From Armatimonadota bacterium (GTDB taxonomy: Bacteria > Armatimonadota > SYMT01): a stretch of DNA of 5,304 bases. Within the stretch, counting starts at the first letter, position 1. Every line of letters starts with the position of its first letter. A program made the position numbers and the translations under genes. The DNA lies in contig JAJFMS010000357.1 of NCBI GenBank assembly GCA_020696885.1, positions 1-5,304 of the forward strand, in the 5' to 3' direction. Of this stretch, positions 1 through 5,304 are shown piece by piece. The notes beneath the pieces were generated by a model. It was not told the DNA's origin and searched no databases. It saw only the letters and a list, made by a program, of their open reading frames with translations.

Positions 1-432
1 CTCACCGAGACCGGTAAGGCGCTGGCGTTCCACATCCGGGATGACGGAAAGGAGATGGCGCAGCGCGTCACCACCGTGGCCCAGATCGTCAAGCGCCGCG
101 TCGCCACCACCCGCCAGATCATCAGCGAGATCAAGCCGCGCTCAGCAGAGACCGCCGAAGCGGTCCGGGACGCGGCCAGCTCCGTGCGGGAAACCTCCGC
201 CGACCTGGGCAACCGCGCACGCACCGTGGGCGACCTCGCCCAGCGCCTCTCCCGAGTCAAGACCGCCGCCCAGGCCGCCGTCCGCGCAGGGGCTACCAAA
301 CCATCGGGGACTTTTCAGGGCAGGATCACGGGATGGGGAGGGCCGCGGCGGTTAACCGGAGCGGCGGCGATCAGGGCCAAATTCCCTTTCATCCCGCTTT
401 CCCATCCCCTTCCATCCCGTAATCCTGTCTAA
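1..432 (+). CDS. C-terminal part of a helical hypothetical protein (5' end outside window)
   Basis: The frame is open from the first base and ends at TAA 430-432; the start lies upstream of the window. About the first 95 residues seen are rich in Ala, Arg, Thr, Val, Glu and Asp, with almost no Gly or Pro and heptad-like spacing of Val/Ile/Leu. This indicates a long amphipathic helix or coiled coil, of the kind found in membrane-anchored DUF948-like or apolipoprotein-like proteins. That comparison is weak because any N-terminal membrane segment is out of view. From about position 290 the codon use changes, and residues from roughly 100 on (Gly, Pro, Trp, Phe rich) are encoded by an inverted-repeat element. 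The native C-terminus may therefore have been replaced by read-through into repeat DNA. A methionine at position 55 could be misread as a start, but the frame extends upstream in the same coding style. The frame is confident; the function is unknown. Confidence 0.6.
   Translation, partial: LTETGKALAFHIRDDGKEMAQRVTTVAQIVKRRVATTRQIISEIKPRSAETAEAVRDAASSVRETSADLGNRARTVGDLAQRLSRVKTAAQAAVRAGATKPSGTFQGRITGWGGPRRLTGAAAIRAKFPFIPLSHPLPSRNPV
321..427. repeat. Imperfect inverted-repeat element with CATCCC units
   Basis: The left arm 321-342 and the right arm 406-427 are inverted copies, with 18 of 22 positions matching by eye; both contain ATCCCGT-ATCCTG in one orientation. The right side also carries CATCCC at 390, 403 and 413, then ATCCTG at 422. 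The centre contains the 10-bp palindrome cggttaaccg (349-358). The element sits at the 3' end of the upstream gene and supplies its last codons and its stop. Comparable short ATCCTG/ATCCCG repeats occur between genes in many environmental bacteria; that is from general memory, not a search. It could be a mobile intergenic repeat or a bidirectional hairpin terminator, although no T-run follows it. Confidence 0.5.
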
Positions 433-469
433 ATACCCCGCCCGCGCCGCAAGCGGTAGGTTTGGCTGA

Positions 470-499
470 TTTACGACCGCGGTATCTCCCCGGTAAACT
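470..499 (+). promoter_or_regulatory. Weak candidate promoter ahead of the 746-aa gene
   Basis: TTTACG (470-475) and TAAACT (494-499) are separated by 18 bases, and each matches four of six sigma-70 consensus positions. The spacer starts with the 8-bp palindrome accgcggt (476-483), which could be an operator half. This is the most AT-rich part of the 186-base gap before the gene at 619, so a promoter is expected about here. The match is poor and would be easy to find by chance. Confidence 0.2.
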
Positions 500-618
500 A
501 CTCCACGTCCGGCAGGTCCCGCGGGTTCTGACGACCGGGCGATAACGCGGCAAGGATTCGCCGCCCCCCAGAGCAAACGAACACCCGCTCCACGGTTTCG
601 CAGGGAGAGCGTCGCGTC

Positions 619-2859
619 ATGAAGCCCGCATCGGTCATCAACCAGGGAGACCACTTCGTCACCCTGAGGGCCACTACCGATCGCCCCGCCGAGATCCGTG
701 AGGCCCTGGCTGCCCGGGACGTGCTGCACGTCTTCAAGGGCGACCAGAACCAGGCCTGGGACGCCGTCATTGCCAACCACTGCCTGGCCCGCGCCGTAGG
801 CGACAGCGAGGCCGAGCTCACCTTCTTCGTGCAGGACGAGCGCCTGGGGACGTCGGACGTGCGCCTCGCGCGGTACTTCCGCCGCGACGAGCGCGAGTAC
901 GTGCTCACCGAAGATTATTACCGCGGCCGCGCCGGCGCGGTCTGGGAGCACCAGGACGTTTCGCACGGGCTGTTCTTCACGGAAGCCGTCTCTCCAGAGC
1001 AGTTCGCTACCGCCGCCGTTCACCTCGGCGGCGCGGCGGAAACCTGGGAGCGACATTCGAAGGCCCTGCTCCAGGACACGGAGTGGCTGCGGGCGCTGAC
1101 TTCGCTGGGGATCACCTTCCCCGGGTCCGAATCCACGGGCACCCCGGACGCGGCTACCGGCCTGGGACCGGCCGTCAACGCGTCGACGCTCGCCGAGCTG
1201 TTTGCGGACCACCCATCCGCGTGGCTCTACTACGCATACACGAAAACCGACGGCCTGTACGGCCTGGTGCCGGTAGAGAACGACAACGCCACGCTCTCCA
1301 GCATCCCGCTCCGGAATCCCGAGCTACTCGCCCACGCGAAAAATCTCCTGCGGCTCACGGCCCGCGGCGCGCTGCGGCTGGCGGACAGCGCCCCGCATCG
1401 CCGCGGCATCAAGCAGCGCGCGCGGGAGCTCGGCGAGTGGGCGGAGCGGTTCCTGGAGGACCACCCGGCGGCCAGCGTAACGGACTTCCAGCAGGCGCTG
1501 GGCCGGTACATCAACGACGCGATCTTCCCGACCGACCGGATCGAGCTGGACCGCACGAGCCGGTTCATGCACGTGGATCGCAGCGACCTCCCCCGGCTCC
1601 GGACGCCGGAGCGCACGCTGCAGTTCTTCCTGGACGTGGCGCTGCGGCATCCCCGCGCGTTCACCGAGGCTTACAACGACGCCCTCAACCGCGTGGGCTT
1701 CGGCCTGCAGCGGATGAAGTACGACCTGGCCACGGGACGTTACACCCCGCCGTTCTTCGTGGACCTGAGCGTCGGCGGGGAGGGTCCGGTCTACCGCTAC
1801 GGCCTGGAGCTATCCGGCACGGAGGCCACTACGATCCGCCTCACCCACCCCACCGCGGGTGACGTGATTGTCGCTTCCGATCGGCGGATCTCGTCGGTGT
1901 ACGACCTCGCCCGCGCGCTGTTCGAGAACCTGGACGTTCCAAACGGCTTCACGCTGGTGGGCAAGGCCGCGACGTTTGCCGCGGAACTGCAGCGCACCCC
2001 GCGCGGCCTTGGGCTGCCGCGCCAGGGCAGCAAGTACACGCCGATGGTGGACCACCTGGTGAGCGGCCTCCGCGCCCGGGGCATCCTGGACCAGCCCACC
2101 GGGCTCCTCATCCGCATCGGCTTGAACGCCCTGGACCGCTTCTCGGCGATGGGCGACATCTCCCTGCGGCTGCCCCGCTTCCTGCAGGGAGTACTCGGGC
2201 GCCGGATCAACTGCAACTCCTTCGCGGACGAGTGGCGGGGGGTGGCGGCGGACGCGCATGACGAGCTTCAGGCCCTGGGAAGCTGTTACGTGGGCCAGCA
2301 CGTCCACCTGACGCGGTTGATGGCACACAATGCGCGCGGTAAGGCTCTCCAGCCGCTGCTGGATCGTGACGCTCGGCTGATGAAGCTCGCGCGGCAGCTC
2401 TCGACCGCAGATGAGACCGGCCGCGTGCTCCGGGACCTGGGCCGGGACCTCTCCCCGGAAGCGGTGTCCTGTATCGAGCGGCTTGACGGCCGCCGCACTG
2501 AGCTCCTCTCCGACCGCCAGGCTGCCGCCGCCGCGGCCGCAGTCGCCACGAGGCACGGCCGCGTGGTGCCTGATTGGGCGCCAGCCGCCCAGGTGGAGCT
2601 GGAGCAGATCGAGCTGCAGCTCCTGCTGATCTACGCCGCCTACGTGCGGCGCCTCTGGCAGCGAGCGGAGTCGCTCCCCTACCTGAACGACCGCCCCTAC
2701 ACCCTCTCCCTCTACCTCCTGTTCGGGCGCGATATCTTCCCGCCGATCTGCCGCAACGTGGAGTTCGACGTGGAGTACGTCTCCCCGTGCCCGGTGTCCC
2801 ACCTGGCGCCGCAGGTCGAGTACCACGCCCTGAGCTCCGACCGCGCCGGCGAGGAGTAG
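619..2859 (+). CDS. Large hypothetical protein, 746 aa, family not recognised
   Basis: I do not recognise this family. The start is ATG 619, preceded by gggaga at 603-608 with a 10-base spacer; the stop is TAG 2857-2859. The protein appears soluble and cytoplasmic: there is no signal peptide and no clear membrane helix. Visible landmarks are a TGRYTPPFFVDL segment at about residues 372-383, followed by a beta-rich stretch; a GSKYTPMVDHL segment at 470-480; and a mainly helical, Arg/Leu-rich region from about 480 to 685. That region includes a run of seven alanines at 635-641. The C-terminus is aromatic and proline-rich, including YLNDRPYTLSLYLLFGRD (688-705). No P-loop, DDE, HD or other textbook catalytic motif was found. 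The codon use is uniform GC-rich coding, so the gene looks real and intact. The methyltransferase gene follows after 30 bases, so the two are probably co-transcribed and may act on one substrate. The function is open. Confidence 0.85.
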   Translation: MKPASVINQGDHFVTLRATTDRPAEIREALAARDVLHVFKGDQNQAWDAVIANHCLARAVGDSEAELTFFVQDERLGTSDVRLARYFRRDEREYVLTEDYYRGRAGAVWEHQDVSHGLFFTEAVSPEQFATAAVHLGGAAETWERHSKALLQDTEWLRALTSLGITFPGSESTGTPDAATGLGPAVNASTLAELFADHPSAWLYYAYTKTDGLYGLVPVENDNATLSSIPLRNPELLAHAKNLLRLTARGALRLADSAPHRRGIKQRARELGEWAERFLEDHPAASVTDFQQALGRYINDAIFPTDRIELDRTSRFMHVDRSDLPRLRTPERTLQFFLDVALRHPRAFTEAYNDALNRVGFGLQRMKYDLATGRYTPPFFVDLSVGGEGPVYRYGLELSGTEATTIRLTHPTAGDVIVASDRRISSVYDLARALFENLDVPNGFTLVGKAATFAAELQRTPRGLGLPRQGSKYTPMVDHLVSGLRARGILDQPTGLLIRIGLNALDRFSAMGDISLRLPRFLQGVLGRRINCNSFADEWRGVAADAHDELQALGSCYVGQHVHLTRLMAHNARGKALQPLLDRDARLMKLARQLSTADETGRVLRDLGRDLSPEAVSCIERLDGRRTELLSDRQAAAAAAAVATRHGRVVPDWAPAAQVELEQIELQLLLIYAAYVRRLWQRAESLPYLNDRPYTLSLYLLFGRDIFPPICRNVEFDVEYVSPCPVSHLAPQVEYHALSSDRAGEE

Positions 2860-2879
2860 CACCCCTCACTCTCAGCTTC

Positions 2880-2884
2880 AGGAG
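2880..2884 (+). promoter_or_regulatory. Ribosome binding site fixing the GTG start of the methyltransferase
   Basis: AGGAG lies five bases before the GTG at 2890. This strong site supports initiation at that GTG, and no competing ATG lies near it in frame. Confidence 0.75.
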
Positions 2885-2889
2885 CCGCC

Positions 2890-3654
2890 GTGAACGCCAC
2901 CCAGCAACCGGACGAGTGGTTCGCCGACGACGAGTTCTGGACCACCCTCTTTCCGTACATGTTCCCGGAAGCCCGCTTCGCCGCGGCGGAGGCTTCTGCG
3001 GACGACCTGCTGGCCCTGAGCCGCCCGGCCGGACGCGACGTCCTCGACCTCTGTTGCGGCCCCGGACGGTTCAGCGTAGCGCTGGCGCGGCACGGTTACC
3101 GGGTGACTGGTGTGGACCGTTCCCCGTTCCTCCTGGCCCGAGCCCGCGAGCACGCCGCTTCCGAACAGCTCGAGGTCGAATGGGTTCACGAGGACATGCG
3201 GCGTTTCGTGCGGCCGAACGGCTTCGACCTGGTGCTCAACCTGTTCACCTCGTTCGGCTACTTCGATGACAAGGAGGACGACCTGCTCGTCCTGCAGCGG
3301 ATCTTCGAGAGCCTCCGCCCGGGTGGGGCACTGGTGCTGGAGACCCTCTCCAAGGAGCGGCTGGCCAAAGTCTTCCAACCGGTCACCTGCGAGGAGCAGC
3401 CGGACGGCACGCTCCTGATCCAGCGCCACGAAGTGTTCGACGACTGGACGCGCATCCGCAATGAATGGCTGCTGGTTCAGGGCGAAACGGTCCGGCGCTT
3501 CCGGTTCCACCACACCGTCTACTCCGGGCAGGAGCTGCGAGACCGCCTGGAGTCGGCCGGCTTCGCGAAGGTTTCACTTTACGGGAGCCTCTCCGGGGAG
3601 GCGTACGGTCCCGCGTCCACCCGCCTGATCATCGTGGCCCGCAAGGGACCGTGA
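2890..3654 (+). CDS. Class I SAM-dependent methyltransferase
   Basis: A 254-aa protein starting at GTG 2890 with AGGAG five bases upstream; the stop is TGA 3652-3654. The Rossmann-type methyltransferase core is plain. Motif I is VLDLCCGPGRFSVALA (residues 51-66), the glycine-rich SAM loop. GVDRS (74-78) supplies the acidic residue D76 that normally binds the SAM ribose. HEDMRRF (100-106) supplies D102 near the adenine. FDLVLNLFTSFGYF (112-125) is the beta-4 strand and LRPGGALVLETL (142-153) is the post-motif loop and beta-5. The N-terminus (EWF, DDEFW, about 9-17) and the C-terminal ~95 residues probably shape the acceptor site. The acceptor cannot be read from the sequence; small molecule, lipid or protein are all possible. 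The gene follows the unassigned 746-aa gene by 30 bases, so that protein's substrate or product is the likeliest link. The family is confident; the substrate is unknown. Confidence 0.92.
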   Translation: MNATQQPDEWFADDEFWTTLFPYMFPEARFAAAEASADDLLALSRPAGRDVLDLCCGPGRFSVALARHGYRVTGVDRSPFLLARAREHAASEQLEVEWVHEDMRRFVRPNGFDLVLNLFTSFGYFDDKEDDLLVLQRIFESLRPGGALVLETLSKERLAKVFQPVTCEEQPDGTLLIQRHEVFDDWTRIRNEWLLVQGETVRRFRFHHTVYSGQELRDRLESAGFAKVSLYGSLSGEAYGPASTRLIIVARKGP

Positions 3655-3692
3655 GCGCCGGGATCAGACCACAACCCGACGTGCGATAACTC

Positions 3693-3838
3693 GTAGGGGC
3701 ATCCGCCGTGATTGCCCTGGAAACGAGGACGGTGTTGGCGCCTGCAAAGCCGTCCCGTCCCGTTCCGTCAACTTGGGTACGGCTCTGCTAGCGTCGGGCG
3801 GAAGCCCGGGCGAGGGCAATCACGGCGGATGCCCCTAC
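3693..3838. repeat. MITE-like element with perfect 26-bp inverted repeats
   Basis: Positions 3693-3718 and 3813-3838 are exact reverse complements over 26 bp; the match breaks on the outside at 3692/3839 and on the inside at 3719/3812. The 94-base centre contains a second small stem (3748-3756 with 3775-3784, one bulge). Each arm is also partly self-complementary (aggggca...ttgccct), so single arms can fold. The centre has no credible gene. The structure fits a non-autonomous transposable element or a REP/BIME-like repeat placed between two same-strand genes. No clear target duplication is visible in the flanks. Transcribed, it would form a long hairpin that could protect or end the upstream operon mRNA. 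A TTG-initiated frame extending the downstream gene begins inside the left arm and is not credible. Confidence 0.75.
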
Positions 3839-3881
3839 CGCTCCGTGTGTCCCTGACTGCCCGCGGAACCACGCGCCCGGT

Positions 3882-3887
3882 TATAAT
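3882..3887 (+). promoter_or_regulatory. Candidate -10 box (TATAAT) of the thioesterase gene
   Basis: A full-consensus TATAAT sits 25 bases before the ATG at 3913, in otherwise GC-rich DNA. No good -35 element lies 16-18 bases upstream; CTGACT at 3853-3858 would need a 23-base spacer. If used, transcription would start near 3893-3895, giving a leader of only about 18-20 bases that begins just ahead of the ribosome binding site. This also argues against any start upstream of 3913. Confidence 0.45.
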
Positions 3888-3896
3888 CCGAAGCGC

Positions 3897-3904
3897 GGAG
3901 GGAG
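3897..3904 (+). promoter_or_regulatory. Ribosome binding site deciding the thioesterase start
   Basis: GGAGGGAG lies eight bases before ATG 3913. It selects that ATG over an in-frame TTG at 3712 that lies within the inverted-repeat element and would add 67 Arg/Pro-rich residues unlike the family. Confidence 0.7.
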
Positions 3905-3912
3905 CGCGCGCG

Positions 3913-4338
3913 ATGGACCTCGAAGTCGACCGGTACTGCTTCGTGTGCGGGCCGGACAATCCCCACGGCCTGCACGCCACATTCGAATACGGGGACGGTA
4001 AGGCGAGCACGCGGCTCGTGCCCCGTCCGGAGCACCAGGGCTATTCCGGCGTGTCACACGGCGGGGTCGTATCTGCGCTGCTGGACGAGGCGATGGTCTA
4101 CGCCGCGGCCACGCTGGGGCACTGGGTGGCTACCGCGGAGCTGAGCGTCCGCTTCCGGAAGCCGGTTGCCACCGACGCAGAGCTGCTCATCACCGCCGAG
4201 GTGGTCCAGCAGCAGCGGCGGATCATCCAATGCCGCGCCGAGGCCCGCGCCGCCGACGGCACCCTGCTGGCCACCGCTACCGGGAAGCTGATGCAGGGCA
4301 GACCGCTCAGCAACGCGGAACGTGACGGCACGTGGTAG
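3913..4338 (+). CDS. PaaI-type hotdog-fold thioesterase
   Basis: A 141-aa protein, the usual length for a single hotdog domain. Such enzymes hydrolyse acyl-CoA or acyl-carrier thioesters in the cytoplasm, normally as dimers or tetramers. The N-terminus has the CFVCGPDNPHGL motif (residues 9-20), common in PaaI/4HBT-like proteins. The central helix signature is SHGGVVSALLDEAM (48-61): H49-G50-G51 forms the loop at the start of the hotdog helix, and D58/E59 are candidate catalytic acids. The strands around ELSVRFRKPV and ELLITAEVVQQ complete the beta-sheet, and ATATGKLM near the end is the typical last strand. The start at 3913 is set by GGAGGGAG eight bases upstream and by a TATAAT box at 3882. 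A dehydrogenase gene follows 72 bases downstream on the same strand, which suggests a shared role in acyl or hydroxy-acid metabolism. The specific substrate is unknown. Confidence 0.88.
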   Translation: MDLEVDRYCFVCGPDNPHGLHATFEYGDGKASTRLVPRPEHQGYSGVSHGGVVSALLDEAMVYAAATLGHWVATAELSVRFRKPVATDAELLITAEVVQQQRRIIQCRAEARAADGTLLATATGKLMQGRPLSNAERDGTW

Positions 4339-4394
4339 CCGCCACTCGCCTCCCGCTAACCCCGTGCCGGCACTCCAATTTACAACTCGAACCC

Positions 4395-4401
4395 AAAAGG
4401 A
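4395..4401 (+). promoter_or_regulatory. Ribosome binding site of the dehydrogenase gene
   Basis: AAAAGGA lies nine bases before ATG 4411. It fits the canonical SDR N-terminus (RLKDKVVIITG) beginning at that ATG. Confidence 0.5.
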
Positions 4402-4410
4402 ACCCATCGC

Positions 4411-5169
4411 ATGCGCTTGAAGGATAAGGTCGTCATCATCACCGGAGCGGGAGCGGGAATCGGCCGCGCGTCCTCGGTGCTCTTTGCCCGCGAAGGCGCC
4501 CGGGTGGTCTGCTCGGACCTGGATGCGGCCACGGGCGAGGAGTCATCACGCCTGGCCCGCGAGGCCGGCGCCGAGAGCTTCTTCGTGCAGGGCAACGCCG
4601 CGGAGACGGCCGACGTGGAGCGCCTGGTGCGCGAGACCACGGATCGCTTCGGCGGGCTGAACGTGTTCTACGCCAACGCCGGCGTGGTTCCGGGCGGCAC
4701 GGTCACGGAGTGCACCGATGACGAGTGGGACCGCGCGATGGCCATCAACGCCCGCAGCGTCTACCTGGCCTGCAAGTACTCCATTCCGGTGATGCTTGCC
4801 GCGGGCGGCGGCACCATCGTCTGCACCGCCAGCGTGGCCGGCATGGTGGGCGTAAAGAACCGGGCGGTCTACTCGGCCAGCAAGGCCGCCGTGACCGGAC
4901 TGGTGAAGAGCGTGGCGCTGGACTACATCCAGGACGGCATCCGCATCAACTCGATCTGCCCCGGCACGGTGGACACCCCCTCGCTCCACGGTCGGCTCCA
5001 GGCCACCGGGAACTACGAGGAAGCCCTCAAGCAGTTCATCGCCCGCCAGCCGATGGGCCGCATCGGCAAAGCCGACGAGATCGCCGCGCTGGCCCTCTAC
5101 CTCGCCTCAGACGAGAGCGGCTACATGACCGGCCAGAACCTCATGATCGACGGCGGCCTATCGCTGTAG
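4411..5169 (+). CDS. Classical short-chain dehydrogenase/reductase, DHRS6/BDH2-like
   Basis: A 252-aa NAD(P)-dependent oxidoreductase of typical classical-SDR length. The cofactor loop is TGAGAGIG (residues 11-18). D36 at the end of beta-2 (VVCSDLD) favours NAD(H) over NADP(H). NAG is at 89-91. The catalytic tetrad N113, S141, Y154 and K158 is intact (YSASK at 154-158). The C-terminal half, with NRAVYSASK, CPGTVDTPSL (183-192), FIARQPMGRIG and YLASDESGYMTG...IDGG, closely recalls the DHRS6/BDH2-like branch. That branch includes 3-hydroxybutyrate-type dehydrogenases and 2-keto-3-deoxy-L-fuconate dehydrogenases. The assignment is from remembered sequences, so the substrate is a hypothesis. One oddity is N62 where most classical SDRs have an Asp contacting the adenine. 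The gene lies 72 bases after the thioesterase, possibly in the same transcript; no convincing terminator follows. Confidence 0.93.
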   Translation: MRLKDKVVIITGAGAGIGRASSVLFAREGARVVCSDLDAATGEESSRLAREAGAESFFVQGNAAETADVERLVRETTDRFGGLNVFYANAGVVPGGTVTECTDDEWDRAMAINARSVYLACKYSIPVMLAAGGGTIVCTASVAGMVGVKNRAVYSASKAAVTGLVKSVALDYIQDGIRINSICPGTVDTPSLHGRLQATGNYEEALKQFIARQPMGRIGKADEIAALALYLASDESGYMTGQNLMIDGGLSL

Positions 5170-5183
5170 AATGCGCTTCGCGC

Positions 5184-5218
5184 GGTGTTCAGTGTTCGGT
5201 GTTCGGTGTTCGGTGAAC
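5184..5218 (+). repeat. Seven-base tandem repeat (GGTGTTC)n
   Basis: There are five consecutive heptamers: GGTGTTC, AGTGTTC, GGTGTTC, GGTGTTC and GGTGAAC. The last unit makes the short inverted repeat gttcggtgaac. The array begins 15 bases after the dehydrogenase stop. It is non-coding or at most incidental coding. Similar GTGTTC heptamer arrays are common between genes in environmental bacteria (general memory, not searched). Confidence 0.8.
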
Positions 5219-5220
5219 AG

Positions 5221-5304
5221 GCGGGGACATGGGTAACAACTCTGACCGGACTCATGGGTAACAGGTTGCCTTACTTGTATGTTCTGCAGGCGAGCATCGC
5301 TTTC
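5221..5304. mobile_element. Possible edge of an insertion sequence (catgggtaaca direct repeats)
   Basis: CATGGGTAACA occurs at 5228-5238 and again at 5253-5263, a 25-bp offset, each preceded by a GGAC/GGACT-like stretch. Paired copies of a TGTTACCCATG-type motif are, as I recall, seen at the ends of some IS481-like elements, where they could be transposase-binding sites. The element boundary and orientation cannot be fixed because the window stops 41 bases later. Two short frames run off the edge: + strand from ATG 5279, and - strand ending at a stop at 5271-5273. Neither is long enough to call. Confidence 0.35.

Noticed and set aside
352..1212. Long minus-strand open frame (286 codons)
   Set aside because: It lies opposite the 746-aa gene, is Arg/Gly/Val rich as expected from the antisense of GC-rich coding DNA, and has no recognisable motif.
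1810..2862. Long minus-strand open frame (350 codons)
   Set aside because: It is a full antisense shadow of the 746-aa gene; its composition and lack of domains fit a GC-bias artefact.
2574..3269. + strand frame overlapping both the 746-aa gene and the methyltransferase
   Set aside because: Arg/Pro-rich translation typical of an out-of-frame read; the methyltransferase motifs are in the other frame.
3712..3912. 67-residue N-terminal extension of the thioesterase from a TTG
   Set aside because: It starts inside the inverted repeat, has an Arg/Pro-rich composition and lacks a ribosome binding site, whereas ATG 3913 has a good one.
5173..5183. GCGC-TTC-GCGC hairpin after the dehydrogenase as a terminator
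   Set aside because: The stem is only four base pairs and no T-run follows.
4725..5216. + strand frame inside and beyond the dehydrogenase gene
   Set aside because: Gly/Arg/His-rich out-of-frame shadow of the SDR gene that ends in the tandem repeat.
5184..5218. CRISPR-like array
   Set aside because: The units are seven bases with no spacers; this is a simple tandem repeat.

Overview
The window is GC-rich and gene-dense, and every gene is on the + strand. Nothing in it fixes the taxon. The coding style and the small intergenic repeats suggest a high-GC environmental bacterium. A Gemmatimonadota-like origin is only an impression and was not tested.

Layout from left to right. (1) Positions 1-432 hold the 3' end of a truncated gene for a charged, helical protein. 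Its last ~35 codons run through an imperfect inverted-repeat element (about 321-430). (2) A ~186-base gap leads to a large gene at 619-2859 (746 aa) that I cannot assign to a family. Thirty bases after its stop comes a class I SAM-dependent methyltransferase gene at 2890-3654, with a GTG start and a strong ribosome binding site. The two probably form an operon. (3) The 258-base gap 3655-3912 is largely filled by a MITE-like element: perfect 26-bp inverted repeats at 3693-3718 and 3813-3838 around a 94-base centre. Just past it, a consensus TATAAT and a good ribosome binding site serve a PaaI-type hotdog thioesterase at 3913-4338. (4) After 72 bases comes a classical short-chain dehydrogenase at 4411-5169 that most resembles the DHRS6/BDH2-like branch. 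(5) The right edge, 5170-5304, has no supported complete gene. It carries a 7-bp tandem repeat (5184-5218) and two direct copies of an 11-mer 25 bp apart, which look like the edge of an insertion sequence.

The unknown protein plus methyltransferase look like one small module that modifies an unknown substrate. The thioesterase and the NAD-type dehydrogenase look like a second, acyl/hydroxy-acid metabolic pair. No CRISPR array, tRNA, rRNA or recognised defence system was seen. The best candidates for something undescribed are the 746-aa protein with its methyltransferase partner and the 146-bp inverted-repeat element.
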